NCBI RefSeq assembly: GCF_000757485.1
Contig: NZ_JPYO01000042.1
Location: forward strand, 844,697-908,696
Length of the DNA: 64,000 nt
Origin: Achromobacter sp. RTa
Lineage (GTDB): Bacteria; Pseudomonadota; Gammaproteobacteria; Burkholderiales; Burkholderiaceae_B
Direction: 5' to 3'
Of this stretch, positions 53,081-62,102 are shown piece by piece; position 1 is the stretch's first letter; the number at the start of each line of letters is the position of its first letter. The position numbers and the translations under genes were made by a program. The notes under the pieces are model-generated. The model was not told the DNA's origin. It saw only the letters and a program-made list of their open reading frames with translations, and did not search any database.

Positions 53081-53926
53081 CTAAGAAACGGCGTCCCAAT
53101 CCGGCCGCCGCTTGGCCTTGGCTGCCGCGACGCCCTCGATCGCCTCGGTGCGCAGCTGGCGGGCGAAGGAGCGCGATGCCGAATCCAGATAGGCCCCCAA
53201 CTCTTCCTCGTGCCAGCGCTGCTGGCCGAACAAGGCGCGCAGCATGCTCTTGGTCTGTCCGGCAGCGCGCGGCGCGGCGTCTGCGCAGCGCTGCAGCATG
53301 CCGGCGACCCCTTCCTCCCAGCCCTGCCCGGCATCGAACACGTAGTCCAGCAGGCCGATGGCGCGCGCCGCGTCGGCGTCTATGCGTTCACCGGTCAGCA
53401 TCAACCGCCTGGCGGCCTGCAGGCCGATGCGGGCAGCGACGAAGGGCAGGATCTGCGCCGGCACCAACCCGATCGACACTTCGGGAAAGCCGAAACGCGA
53501 GCCGCGCGCGCCGGCGGCAAGGTCGGCGGCGCACACCAGGCCGGCACCGCCGCCCATGGCAGCCCCTTGGGCCAGCACCACGGTGATCTTGGAGCTGCCG
53601 GCGAAACGCTCGAGGAAGCGCCCGTAGCGCCGGTTGCCCATGGCGACCGGATCCTGGCCGTCGGCCTCCGGCTGTGCGGCGATCCGGCCCGCGATATTGC
53701 CCAGATTGCCGCCCGCGCTGAACGCCGGCCCAACCGCGCTGACGGCCAGCACCCTCACGGCGGCGTCGGCCTCGGCGCGGTCGAGCGCGTCTTCCAGATG
53801 CTCGACCATCTCCGCACCCAGCGGGTTGCGCGTCTCGGGCCGATTCAGGATCACGTGGAAGACCGCGCCGTCCCGCCGAGTCAGCAGCGGCGCATCCGCC
53901 GCGTCGTTAGATTGCGCCAGGTTCAT
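53081..53926 (-). CDS. Enoyl-CoA hydratase/isomerase family protein
   Basis: 281 residues of the crotonase fold. The oxyanion-hole segments are AFSAGGNLGNIAG and AQGAAMGGGAGLVCAADLA. The acidic residue of the second catalytic region is kept (FGFPEVSIGLVP), but the glutamate that follows GGG in classic hydratases is replaced (GGGAGLV), so the reaction may be a hydratase variant, isomerase or hydrolase. The start at 53926 follows AAGGAG. It lies 13 bp after the CaiB-type gene, presumably one operon. Confidence 0.85.
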   Translation of the reverse strand: MNLAQSNDAADAPLLTRRDGAVFHVILNRPETRNPLGAEMVEHLEDALDRAEADAAVRVLAVSAVGPAFSAGGNLGNIAGRIAAQPEADGQDPVAMGNRRYGRFLERFAGSSKITVVLAQGAAMGGGAGLVCAADLAAGARGSRFGFPEVSIGLVPAQILPFVAARIGLQAARRLMLTGERIDADAARAIGLLDYVFDAGQGWEEGVAGMLQRCADAAPRAAGQTKSMLRALFGQQRWHEEELGAYLDSASRSFARQLRTEAIEGVAAAKAKRRPDWDAVS

Positions 53927-53939
53927 GGTTACCGCTCCT

Positions 53940-55175
53940 TCAATGCACCGCGGCGGCCGGGGCCGCCGCCAGTTGAATAATCCCTTCCTGCGCCAGCGCG
54001 GCGATGTCGGCCGGCGTGTAGTCCAGCTCCCGGAGCACCGCCTGCGTATCCTCGCCCACCGCGGGCACGCGCTCGCCAGAGCCACCGGCCGCGGCCGGCA
54101 CGCCCGGCAAACCCACGAACGGCACGTCGCCCAGGCCGGGCTGGCTGAGCGTCTGCACCAGGCCCAGGTGCCGCACCTGCTCGTCCTCCTGGAATTGGTC
54201 GTAGTCCTTCACTTCGCCATACAGGATGTCGTTCTCGCGGAAGCAGTTCGTCCAGTACGCGGTCGGGCGAGAACGCAGGGCCTGCGCCACCCCCTGGTTG
54301 ATCTCGTCGCCCACCTGTATGCGGTGCTGCGGCGTATCCATGCGCGGATCCGTCAGCCAGTCGTTCCTTCCGATCACCCGGCAGATCGCCGCGAACATCG
54401 CATTGTTCATGGCGAACACCAGCACATACCCATCCGCCGTGCTGAAGATTCCCTGCGGATACGTGACGCTGGTGGCGGGCTCCCCGCGGCGCAAGGCATG
54501 GTCGATCAATGAGCTGTTCTGCAATGCCGCCATGGTGGCCAGCAGGCTGACGTCGATGTGCGTGCCCGAATGCCCGCGCTCGCGCGCGAACAGCGCACCT
54601 CCGATCGCATTGGCGGTATATACGCCGCAGGACAGGTCGCCGACGAACGGCTTCACTCGCTGGGGCAGGCCCGCGCCATCGCAATTGGCGGTGGTCAGGC
54701 CCGTCAACGCCTGCACGACGGAATCGGTGCCGGGCCGGTCGACATAAGGGCCCGACAAGCCGAATCCCGAGATCGAGGCATACACCAGGCGGGGATTGAT
54801 TTCGCGCAGCGCGGCATAGCCCACGCCGAGCCGGTCGGCCACGCCGGGGCGGAAGCTCTGCACCACCACGTCGGCTCGCGCCGCCAGCCGGTGCAGGACG
54901 TCCCGCCCCGCGCCGGTCTGGGCATCCAGCGCCAGGCTGCGCTTGCCCCGGTTGAAGGCCAGGGCAATGGCGCTGAATCCCCCGCGCGGCACGCCCATGC
55001 TGCGCCCCCAGTCGCCATGGAAGGGTTCCACCTTCGTCACCTGCGCGCCCATCTGGCCCAGGATCTGCGCGCAATACGGTCCCGCGATGCCTTGCGACAG
55101 GTCGAGCACGCGCAGGCCTTCATACACCCTGTGCAAGGGATTCGGATCGATAGCGGAATTCACGGTTGTCTCCAT
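53940..55175 (-). CDS. CaiB/BaiF (type III) CoA-transferase
   Basis: 411 residues. Family landmarks are RVLDLSQGIAGPYCAQILGQMGAQVTKVEP, VVQSFRPGVADRLGVGY and GLSGPYVDRPGTDSVVQALTG, whose aspartate corresponds to the catalytic Asp of formyl-CoA transferase. It moves CoA between carboxylic acids without ATP. I start it at 55175 (METTVNSAI). It forms a two-gene unit with the enoyl-CoA hydratase and is divergent from a LysR gene. It probably activates an imported acid for the acyl-CoA steps encoded at 57-63.7 kb (inference). Confidence 0.9.
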   Translation of the reverse strand: METTVNSAIDPNPLHRVYEGLRVLDLSQGIAGPYCAQILGQMGAQVTKVEPFHGDWGRSMGVPRGGFSAIALAFNRGKRSLALDAQTGAGRDVLHRLAARADVVVQSFRPGVADRLGVGYAALREINPRLVYASISGFGLSGPYVDRPGTDSVVQALTGLTTANCDGAGLPQRVKPFVGDLSCGVYTANAIGGALFARERGHSGTHIDVSLLATMAALQNSSLIDHALRRGEPATSVTYPQGIFSTADGYVLVFAMNNAMFAAICRVIGRNDWLTDPRMDTPQHRIQVGDEINQGVAQALRSRPTAYWTNCFRENDILYGEVKDYDQFQEDEQVRHLGLVQTLSQPGLGDVPFVGLPGVPAAAGGSGERVPAVGEDTQAVLRELDYTPADIAALAQEGIIQLAAAPAAAVH

Positions 55176-55258
55176 GGAATTGGGGAAAGGCTGGGCTTGT
55201 GCGCTACGCCAGCGGCCCCGGATAATCGTCTGCGTACGCTGGCACACAAGGAACTCTC

Positions 55259-56107
55259 ATGGCGGTGCGCGATCTGGACATAGGCTTGCTCAGGACCTTC
55301 CTGGCGGTGGCCGACCGCGAGAACTTCGCGGGCGCGGCCGACCAGGTGTTCCGCACCCAGGCCGCGGTCTCGCAACAGATGCAGCGGCTCGAGCGGCTGC
55401 TGGATTGCAAACTGCTGGTGCGCGTGGGACGGCACAAGCGCCTTACCGAACAAGGCGTGCGCCTGCGCGAGTACGCGCGGCGCATGCTTGCGCTCAATGA
55501 CGAAACCTGCCGCGCGATGAACAAGAGCGTCTTCGACGCGCCGACGCGCATAGGCGTATGCGCGGATGCCGTGGACACGATCCTGCCCGACTACCTGGCG
55601 CTGTGCGCGCGCACCTACCCGGGCATGCGCATCGAGATCCAGGTCAACCGCAGCCGCTGGCTGGCGTCGGCCCTGCGCCGCGGCGACATCGACCTGCTGC
55701 TGGAGCTCGAGCAATTCGACGAATTCCCCCGCATCACGTTCCGGACTTCGCCCGTGGTCTGGATTTCTGGCACGCATTTCCATCATCAGCAAAACCTCCC
55801 GTTGCCTTTGGTGCTGGTGGACTCGCCCTGCGTCTTCCGGCGCATGGCGCTGAACCGCCTGGAGCAGGAGAACCGTCCCTGGCGTAATGCCTTCCAGACC
55901 CCTACCCTGGCCGGCGTGCGCGCCGCCTTGCGGGCCGGCCTGGGCATCACCCCGCGCACCATAGAGATGCTCACTCCCGGCCTCAAGGTGGTGGGGGAAG
56001 AGCTGGGCCTGCCCTCGCTGCCCTCCGCCAGCTACCACCTCTACATGCGCGCGGGCGAAAACCCGGACGGCGCCCGCAAGCTCAGCGAACTGTTCGTCCC
56101 CTCCTGA
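55259..56107 (+). CDS. LysR-family regulator of the acyl-CoA locus
   Basis: 282 residues, slightly short for LysR. The helix-turn-helix is DIGLLRTFLAVADRENFAGAADQVFRTQAAVSQQMQRLERLLDCKLLVRVGR. AAGGA lies six bases before the ATG. It is divergent from the CaiB gene and convergent with the Bug receptor gene that ends the carboxylase operon, so it may control either or both units. Confidence 0.9.
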   Translation: MAVRDLDIGLLRTFLAVADRENFAGAADQVFRTQAAVSQQMQRLERLLDCKLLVRVGRHKRLTEQGVRLREYARRMLALNDETCRAMNKSVFDAPTRIGVCADAVDTILPDYLALCARTYPGMRIEIQVNRSRWLASALRRGDIDLLLELEQFDEFPRITFRTSPVVWISGTHFHHQQNLPLPLVLVDSPCVFRRMALNRLEQENRPWRNAFQTPTLAGVRAALRAGLGITPRTIEMLTPGLKVVGEELGLPSLPSASYHLYMRAGENPDGARKLSELFVPS

Positions 56108-56129
56108 GCGCTTCCCGGCGCGCCCGTGG

Positions 56130-57104
56130 CTAATGCTGCTGCATGCCGGCGGCCACGATCACTTTGCCCCACTCCACCGTGTCGCGCTGCTGGATGGCGC
56201 GCAAGTCCTCGGGCGAGCCGGGCTGCGGCAGCAAGGCGCGGTCGGTCAGGAAGCGGCGGCCGTCCGGGTTGTCGAGCGCGCCGTTGATCCACGCGGCCAG
56301 GCGCTGCGAGACCGCGGGCGGCGTCGTGGCAGCCGCCCAGATGGCGATCCATGACGACACGTCGAAGCCCGGGTAGCCGAGTTCCTCCACGGTGGGCACA
56401 TCCGGGAAGGCGGGCACCCGCGTGGCGGTCGACACCGCCAGGGCCCGAATCTTTCCGGCGCGCAGCTGGGGAGTCGCGGTTACGGCATCGCAAAAATAGA
56501 AGTCGTACTGGCCGCCCAGCAGGTCCGTCATGGCCTGCGTGCTGGCGCGGTACGGAATATTCACCGCATTGATCCCCGACATGGCGCGAAAGCGTTCGCC
56601 AGCTATGCGCCCGCCCACGTTGGCGCTGGCGAAGCTCAGGCTGGCCTTCGAGGCCCGCGCTGAGGCAATGAACGCCTGCAGGGTTTCCGCCTTCACGCGT
56701 TGCGGATTGACCACCAGGAAATACGGCGCGGTCGCCAATGTCGTCAACGGGGTGAAGTCGCGCTCGGGGTCGTAGGGCAGCGACTTGTAGATGCTGGCAT
56801 TGGCCGCATGGGTGGACGGCCCCGACACCAGCAGGTTGTATCCGTCGCCGGATTGCCGCAGCACGTACTCGGCGGCGATATTGCCGTCGGCGCCCGGCCG
56901 GTTCTCGATGATGATCGGGCTGCCCACCTTGTCCCGTATCTTGTCCGCGACGTAGCGGATGATCGTGTCCGTCGCCCCTCCCGCGCCGTATGCCACGGTC
57001 ATGTGGACCGTCTTGTCCAGCGCCTGCGCGCGGACGCCGCCGCAAGCCGCCAGCAGCGCGCCGGCCCCGGCCAATTGAATGAATGCCCTGCGGGTCTGTT
57101 CCAT
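56130..57104 (-). CDS. Bug-family tripartite tricarboxylate receptor of the acyl-CoA operon
   Basis: 324 residues. The signal region RRAFIQLAGAGALLAACGGVRAQA contains AACGG, so processing as a lipoprotein (LLAAC) or by the Tat route is possible. The mature part has the Bug pattern (KTVHMTVAYGAGGATDTIIRYVADKI, IIIENRPGADGNIAAEYVL). It ends a minus-strand operon with the AtuA-like and carboxylase genes, 30 bp after the former. It probably binds the acid degraded by that pathway (inference). Confidence 0.9.
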   Translation of the reverse strand: MEQTRRAFIQLAGAGALLAACGGVRAQALDKTVHMTVAYGAGGATDTIIRYVADKIRDKVGSPIIIENRPGADGNIAAEYVLRQSGDGYNLLVSGPSTHAANASIYKSLPYDPERDFTPLTTLATAPYFLVVNPQRVKAETLQAFIASARASKASLSFASANVGGRIAGERFRAMSGINAVNIPYRASTQAMTDLLGGQYDFYFCDAVTATPQLRAGKIRALAVSTATRVPAFPDVPTVEELGYPGFDVSSWIAIWAAATTPPAVSQRLAAWINGALDNPDGRRFLTDRALLPQPGSPEDLRAIQQRDTVEWGKVIVAAGMQQH

Positions 57105-57134
57105 TTGTAGTCTCCTCCCATCCTTACACTCCCG

Positions 57135-58946
57135 CTATCGCAGGATTTCGCCGGGACAAGGAATTTCCAGGTCCAGCAGCATCTGGGCGTACGACTTGCC
57201 CAAGGGATCCGAGCGCAGGCTGGACGAACCGCCACCGCCCAGCGCGCGCCGCAGCACGAAATTGACCGCCCCGGTACCGGGCAGCTCGAAACGCGACACC
57301 TCGCCCTGCACCAGATGGCTGAAGTACTCGCGCACCCGTTCGGCGGTCAGTTCGCGCAGCAGCACGGGCCAGTAGGCCTCGGAGCGCGCGATGACGCCTA
57401 TGTTCGAATCGTCGCCCTTGTCGCCGCTACGGGCGTAGGCCAGCCTTGCAAGCGGCACCCGCTGCGTGCCAGCCGATGCCGCCGCCGGGGCAGGGATTTG
57501 TCTGGCGTCCGCGGGAACGTAGGCGCCGTCCTCGCCGTTTTCCGGAACGGCCACCTCGGCGTGCAGATCCCCGCAGTCGAGCCAGACCGGCACGCACTGC
57601 TTGGCGATGTAGAACGATCCCGTCTTGATGATGGCCTGGATGTCGGCACGGCCGCCGAAGTGGCTGCGCGTGCCTGGCCCCATCGAGGTTCCCGCCGACG
57701 CGGACTCCTTCTGCAGGAACTCCAGGCCCTTGCGCTCGGCGTGGGCCGCGGCGATGCGAAGGATCACCTCGCGGCTGTCGTTCTCGCGCGCGTTGCCGCC
57801 GTACATGGCTTCGGCACCCAGCAACTCCACGACGGTGGAGACATAGTCCGGCAGTCCGTTCAGGACAAGCAGCTTGCGCGTGCGCCGCAGCAGTTCATCG
57901 GCGGTGCGCAGCGCTTTCGCGCTCGCCCGCTGCCCGCGGATGGCCATCATGATGCCTATCTGGTAGCCGCCATGCCCTGTCGCGGTGATCTTGTATCGCG
58001 TCGAAGGAGCCCGCCCGCGCGCGCCCTCCACGCGCACCCGGTCCGGGCCTGTTTCGCGGATGGAAACCTGGCGCAGATCGCAGACCACGTCGGGAAGTTC
58101 GTAGGCGGCGGGATCGCCGATTTCATACAGCAGCTGCTCGGCCACCGTCGCGCGGCTCACCAGTCCGCCCGTGCCCGGCGGCTTGGTGAGATCGAAACCG
58201 CCATCCGGGTCCAGCGCCACGATCGGATAGCCGATGTTCGCCCAGTCCGGCACTGTCTCCCAATCGGTGAACAAGCCGCCCGTCGCCTGCGGACCGCATT
58301 CGATCAGGTGCCCGGCCAGGCTGGCCTGGGCCAGCTTGTCGTAATCCGTAAACGCCCAGTCGAACTCGTGTATCGCCACGGCCAGCGCGCAGGCGCTGTC
58401 CACCGCGCGCCCCGTGATCACGATATCCGCGTCCAGCGCCAGCGCCTGGACGATGGGATAGGCGCCCAGATACGCATTGGCCGACAGCAAGGGGCCGAAT
58501 CCGTCCAGGTCGGGCAGCCCGCGCCCCTGCGCATCGGTGAACTCGGCTTGCAGCTCGGCGACGTCGTCGCCGGTGACGACCGCGATGCGAGGCGCCAGGC
58601 CTTGTTCGCGGGCGAAGGCGAGTATGGCGTCGCGGCACGCCTGCGGGTTCAGGCCGCCGGCGTTGGACACCAGCCGCACCCCGCGTTCCAGCAAGGTCTT
58701 CAGATGCGGACGGAGCACGTTGACGAAGTCGGTCGCGTAACCCAGTTCCGGGTTGCGCATGCGGGCCCGCTGCAAGATAGACATAGTCGTTTCCGCCAGG
58801 TAGTCGAAAACGATGTAGTCCAGTTTTTCCGCCGTGAGCAATTGCGGAATCGCGATCTGCGAATCTCCCCAGAATCCCGAGGCGCATCCGACATGCACCT
58901 GCCCTTTCGTCCGGCGCGCCGGAGTCTCGCTGTGGTTCCCGCTCAT
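57135..58946 (-). CDS. AtuA-like acyclic terpene utilisation family protein (DUF1446)
   Basis: 603 residues. It begins with the conserved VHVGCASGFWGDSQIAIPQLL and has VSNAGGLNPQACRDAI, ITGRAVDSACALAVAIHEFDW and SRSDKGDDSNIGV-type SGDKGDDSNIGVIARS near the C-terminus, all typical of AtuA/DUF1446 proteins with the small C-terminal AtuA domain. AtuA is required for citronellol/geraniol catabolism in Pseudomonas, but its biochemical role is not established. It overlaps the carboxylase alpha gene by 4 bp (ATGA). Confidence 0.88.
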   Translation of the reverse strand: MSGNHSETPARRTKGQVHVGCASGFWGDSQIAIPQLLTAEKLDYIVFDYLAETTMSILQRARMRNPELGYATDFVNVLRPHLKTLLERGVRLVSNAGGLNPQACRDAILAFAREQGLAPRIAVVTGDDVAELQAEFTDAQGRGLPDLDGFGPLLSANAYLGAYPIVQALALDADIVITGRAVDSACALAVAIHEFDWAFTDYDKLAQASLAGHLIECGPQATGGLFTDWETVPDWANIGYPIVALDPDGGFDLTKPPGTGGLVSRATVAEQLLYEIGDPAAYELPDVVCDLRQVSIRETGPDRVRVEGARGRAPSTRYKITATGHGGYQIGIMMAIRGQRASAKALRTADELLRRTRKLLVLNGLPDYVSTVVELLGAEAMYGGNARENDSREVILRIAAAHAERKGLEFLQKESASAGTSMGPGTRSHFGGRADIQAIIKTGSFYIAKQCVPVWLDCGDLHAEVAVPENGEDGAYVPADARQIPAPAAASAGTQRVPLARLAYARSGDKGDDSNIGVIARSEAYWPVLLRELTAERVREYFSHLVQGEVSRFELPGTGAVNFVLRRALGGGGSSSLRSDPLGKSYAQMLLDLEIPCPGEILR

Positions 58947-60904
58947 TGCTGCACCTCCATCAATGCCTGCCCCGTGCTTACCTGGTCTCCCGCGGCAACG
59001 GCCAGCTTCGCCACCATGCCCGCCGCGCCCGCGGCGATGGACATTTCCATCTTCATGGACTCCAGCACCAGCACGGTCTGCTGCGCCGTCACGCTGTCGC
59101 CGTCCTGGACGTCGACGCTGATCACCCTTCCGCTCATCGGCGCCCGCAGCAGGCGCGCCTGCCCGGCCTGCTGATCCTCGCGTCCGGCAAAACGCGTGGC
59201 CCGCAAGAAGCGCCAGGCGCTGGCGCCATCCTGCACCCAGGCCTCGCCCAGCCCAGCCATGGCCACGCGCAGGCTGCGCCGCAGTCCGTCCACGACCAAC
59301 ACCATGTCGCCCTCGTGGCGATGCATCGCGTCGATCCGGATCTGCACGCTGTCTCCTTCGGCAACGTGCCCTTCCCAGGCGCGCACCAGCACGCAGCCGT
59401 CCGCCTCCCGCGAGAGGCGCAGCAGTTTCGGCTTCCCGTCGGACGCATCATCCAGCGCCACTTCGCCGGCCGCGGCGAGGCCGCCGCCGGCCACGGGCCA
59501 GCCGGCCAGCGCCAGCGCCGCCGCGGCTACCGCATGCTCCGAAGGCTCCGCCCGCCAGTGCCCGGACGCCATGTCCTGGCCTGCCAGGAAATTCGTGGTC
59601 ACACCGCCTTCGAGAAAATCCGGATGGTTGATCGCCCGCGCCAGGAAATGCAGGTTGGAGCGCACGCCCAGCAGGCCGCCGTCTTCGCAGGCCCGCGTCA
59701 GCTTGCGGATGCACTCCTCCCGCGTTTCGCCCCACGCCAGGTACTTGGCCAGCATCGAGTCATAGTGCGGCGTGATCTCCAGGCCGTCTTCCAGCGCCGT
59801 ATCGACGCGCAGCCCGGAAGGCTCCACCCACCGAAGCACCGAGCCGACCTGCGGCACGAAGCCCGAGGCGGGATCTTCCGCGCAGACGCGCAGCTCCATC
59901 GCGTGGCCGCGTCGCTGCACGTCCTCCTGCCGCAGGGTCAGAGGCTCGCCCTGGGCCACCTTCAGCTGCCACTGCACCAGGTCGATGCCGGTAAGCAGTT
60001 CGGTCACGCCGTGCTCGACCTGCAGCCGCGTGTTCATTTCCATGAAGTAGAAGTCGCCGCTTTCGTCCAGCAGGAATTCCAGCGTGCCCGCTCCTACATA
60101 ACCGATGGCCTGGCAGGCCCGCCTTGCGACGGCGCCCATGCGCTCGCGCAGCTCAGGCGGCACAGCGGGTGAGGGGCTCTCTTCCACCAGCTTCTGGTAG
60201 CGCCGCTGCAGCGAGCAGTCCCGTTCCCCCAGGTGCAGGACATTGCCGTGTTCGTCGCACAGCACCTGGATCTCGATATGGCGAGCCGCCAGGATGGCCT
60301 TCTCCAGGATCAGCTCGTCCGACCCGAAAGCTCCCAGCGCTTCGGAACGGGCCAGCGGCAGCGCCTGCGCCAGCGCCGCATCGTCGTGCGCCAGCCGCAT
60401 GCCGCGCCCTCCGCCGCCCGCGGCCGCCTTCAGCAACACCGGGTAGCCGATGGCGCGCGCCCGCGCCGACAGCTCCCTGTCGTCGGAGATCCCTTGCGCG
60501 CCGGGCACCGTGGGCACATCGGCGCGTTGCAGCGCCTCCTTGGCGCGCGCCTTGTTGCCCATCAGGGCGATGACCTCTGCGGACGGCCCCACGAAGGTCA
60601 GGCCTGCGTCCGCCACGGCGCGGGCGAACTCGGCGTTCTCGGATAGAAAACCGTAGCCCGGGTGCACGGCCTGCGCACCGCTCCGGGCGCAGGCGCGCAG
60701 GATGGCCTCCACGTTGCGGTAGCTGGCCTGGGCCGGCGAGGCGCCGATATGCACCGCCATGTCTGCCTCCCGGACATGACGGGATTCCGCATCCGCGTCC
60801 GAGTACACCGCAACCGTGCGCAGGCCCAGGCCACGCGCCGCCCGGATCACCCGCAGCGCGATTTCCCCCCGGTTGGCGACGAGCAAGGTATCGAATCTCA
60901 TCAT
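58943..60904 (-). CDS. Acyl-CoA carboxylase biotin-carrying alpha subunit
   Basis: 653 residues. It contains a biotin carboxylase domain (LLVANRGEIALRVIRAARGLG, ATP-grasp GGGGRGMRLAH, MEMNTRLQVEHGVTELLTGIDLV), a linker, and a C-terminal biotinyl domain with the lysine at about 618 in VLESMKMEM. This architecture fits 3-methylcrotonyl-, geranyl- or propionyl-CoA carboxylase alpha. The ATG at 60904 follows AAGGA by eight bases; a second ATG is adjacent. It sits between the acyl-CoA dehydrogenase and AtuA-like genes and works with the beta subunit at 62103-63719. Confidence 0.93.
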   Translation of the reverse strand: MMRFDTLLVANRGEIALRVIRAARGLGLRTVAVYSDADAESRHVREADMAVHIGASPAQASYRNVEAILRACARSGAQAVHPGYGFLSENAEFARAVADAGLTFVGPSAEVIALMGNKARAKEALQRADVPTVPGAQGISDDRELSARARAIGYPVLLKAAAGGGGRGMRLAHDDAALAQALPLARSEALGAFGSDELILEKAILAARHIEIQVLCDEHGNVLHLGERDCSLQRRYQKLVEESPSPAVPPELRERMGAVARRACQAIGYVGAGTLEFLLDESGDFYFMEMNTRLQVEHGVTELLTGIDLVQWQLKVAQGEPLTLRQEDVQRRGHAMELRVCAEDPASGFVPQVGSVLRWVEPSGLRVDTALEDGLEITPHYDSMLAKYLAWGETREECIRKLTRACEDGGLLGVRSNLHFLARAINHPDFLEGGVTTNFLAGQDMASGHWRAEPSEHAVAAAALALAGWPVAGGGLAAAGEVALDDASDGKPKLLRLSREADGCVLVRAWEGHVAEGDSVQIRIDAMHRHEGDMVLVVDGLRRSLRVAMAGLGEAWVQDGASAWRFLRATRFAGREDQQAGQARLLRAPMSGRVISVDVQDGDSVTAQQTVLVLESMKMEMSIAAGAAGMVAKLAVAAGDQVSTGQALMEVQQ

Positions 60905-60920
60905 GTCCGTCCTTGCGGCG

Positions 60921-62090
60921 TCAGACCGCACGCGAGGGCAGGATGCCCATGTGCTTGCAAATGATCGTGAGCATGATTTCATCGGCGCCGCCGCCGATGG
61001 AGATCAGGCGCAGGTCGCGCCATGCGCGCGAAACCGCGTTCTCCCAGGTGAATCCCATGCCGCCCCAGTACTGCAGGCACGAGTCGGTGACCTCGCGGCA
61101 CAGGCGCCCGGCCTTGAGCTTGGCCATCGAAGCCAGCTCGGTCATGTCGCCTCCGCCCATGTGCACGCCCGCCGCGCGGTAGACCAGGGACCGCAGCATC
61201 TCGACCTCCGTCTTCAGCTCCGCCAGCCGGAAATGGACGGCTTGGTTGTCCAGCAGCGGCTTGCCGAAAACCTGGCGCTGGCGCGTGTAGTCGATGGTGT
61301 CGTTGATCACATCGCTCAGGGCCGTCACGCGCCGGGTGGCGCCGCTCAGGCGCTCTTCCTGGAATTGGCGCATCTGGTAGGTGAAGCCCATGCCCTCTTC
61401 GCCGATGCGGTAGCGCTGCGGCACCCGGACCTCGTCGAAGAACACCTGCGCGGTGTCGGAAGACCACATGCCCACCTTCTTGATCTTGCTCATCGTCACG
61501 CCGGGCACGGGCTTGCCGTTCTCCTGCTTGAGCGGCACGCAGATCAGCGACTTGTTCCGATGCGGCTTGCCGTCGCTGGTGTTGGCCAGCAGGCACATCC
61601 AGTCGGCCTGCGTGGCGTTCGTGATCCACATCTTGGAGCCGCTGATCACATAGTCGTCGCCGTCCTTGCGGGCGGTCGTCTTCAGCGAGGCGACGTCGGA
61701 ACCCGCGCCGGTTTCGGATACGCCCAGGCAGGCCACGTAGTCTCCGGCGATCGAAGGCCGCAGGAACTGCTCGCGGACCGAGTCGTTGCCAAAGCGCGCC
61801 AGCGCCGGCGTGGCCATGTCCGTCTGCACCGCGATCGCCATGCCGACACCGCCGGCGCGCACCGAACCGATCGCCTCGCAGAACGCAATTTCGTAGGAAT
61901 AGTCCAGGCCCATCCCGCCGAATTCAACCGGCTTGTTCACGCCCAGGTAGCCCGCCTTGCCGAGTTTCTTGAAGACTTCGTGGGCGGGGAATATCTCCGC
62001 GTCCTCCCATTGGTCCAGATAAGGATTGATTTCTTTCTCGATCAACTGGCGTACGCCGTCCTGCAACGCGATGTGCTCGTGGGTAAACAT
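60921..62090 (-). CDS. Acyl-CoA dehydrogenase
   Basis: 389 residues. Both family signatures are present: GVSETGAGSDVASLKTTARKDGDDYVISGSKMWITN in the middle and QYWGGMGFTWENAVSRAWRDLRLISIGGGADEIM at the C-terminus. It introduces an alpha,beta double bond into an acyl-CoA using FAD and electron-transfer flavoprotein. Position between carboxylase alpha and beta genes matches atu (AtuD) and liu (LiuA) clusters, so a branched acyl-CoA such as isovaleryl- or citronellyl-CoA is likely (inference). AGGAG precedes the ATG. Confidence 0.92.
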   Translation of the reverse strand: MFTHEHIALQDGVRQLIEKEINPYLDQWEDAEIFPAHEVFKKLGKAGYLGVNKPVEFGGMGLDYSYEIAFCEAIGSVRAGGVGMAIAVQTDMATPALARFGNDSVREQFLRPSIAGDYVACLGVSETGAGSDVASLKTTARKDGDDYVISGSKMWITNATQADWMCLLANTSDGKPHRNKSLICVPLKQENGKPVPGVTMSKIKKVGMWSSDTAQVFFDEVRVPQRYRIGEEGMGFTYQMRQFQEERLSGATRRVTALSDVINDTIDYTRQRQVFGKPLLDNQAVHFRLAELKTEVEMLRSLVYRAAGVHMGGGDMTELASMAKLKAGRLCREVTDSCLQYWGGMGFTWENAVSRAWRDLRLISIGGGADEIMLTIICKHMGILPSRAV

Positions 62091-62102
62091 GGAATCTCCT
62101 CG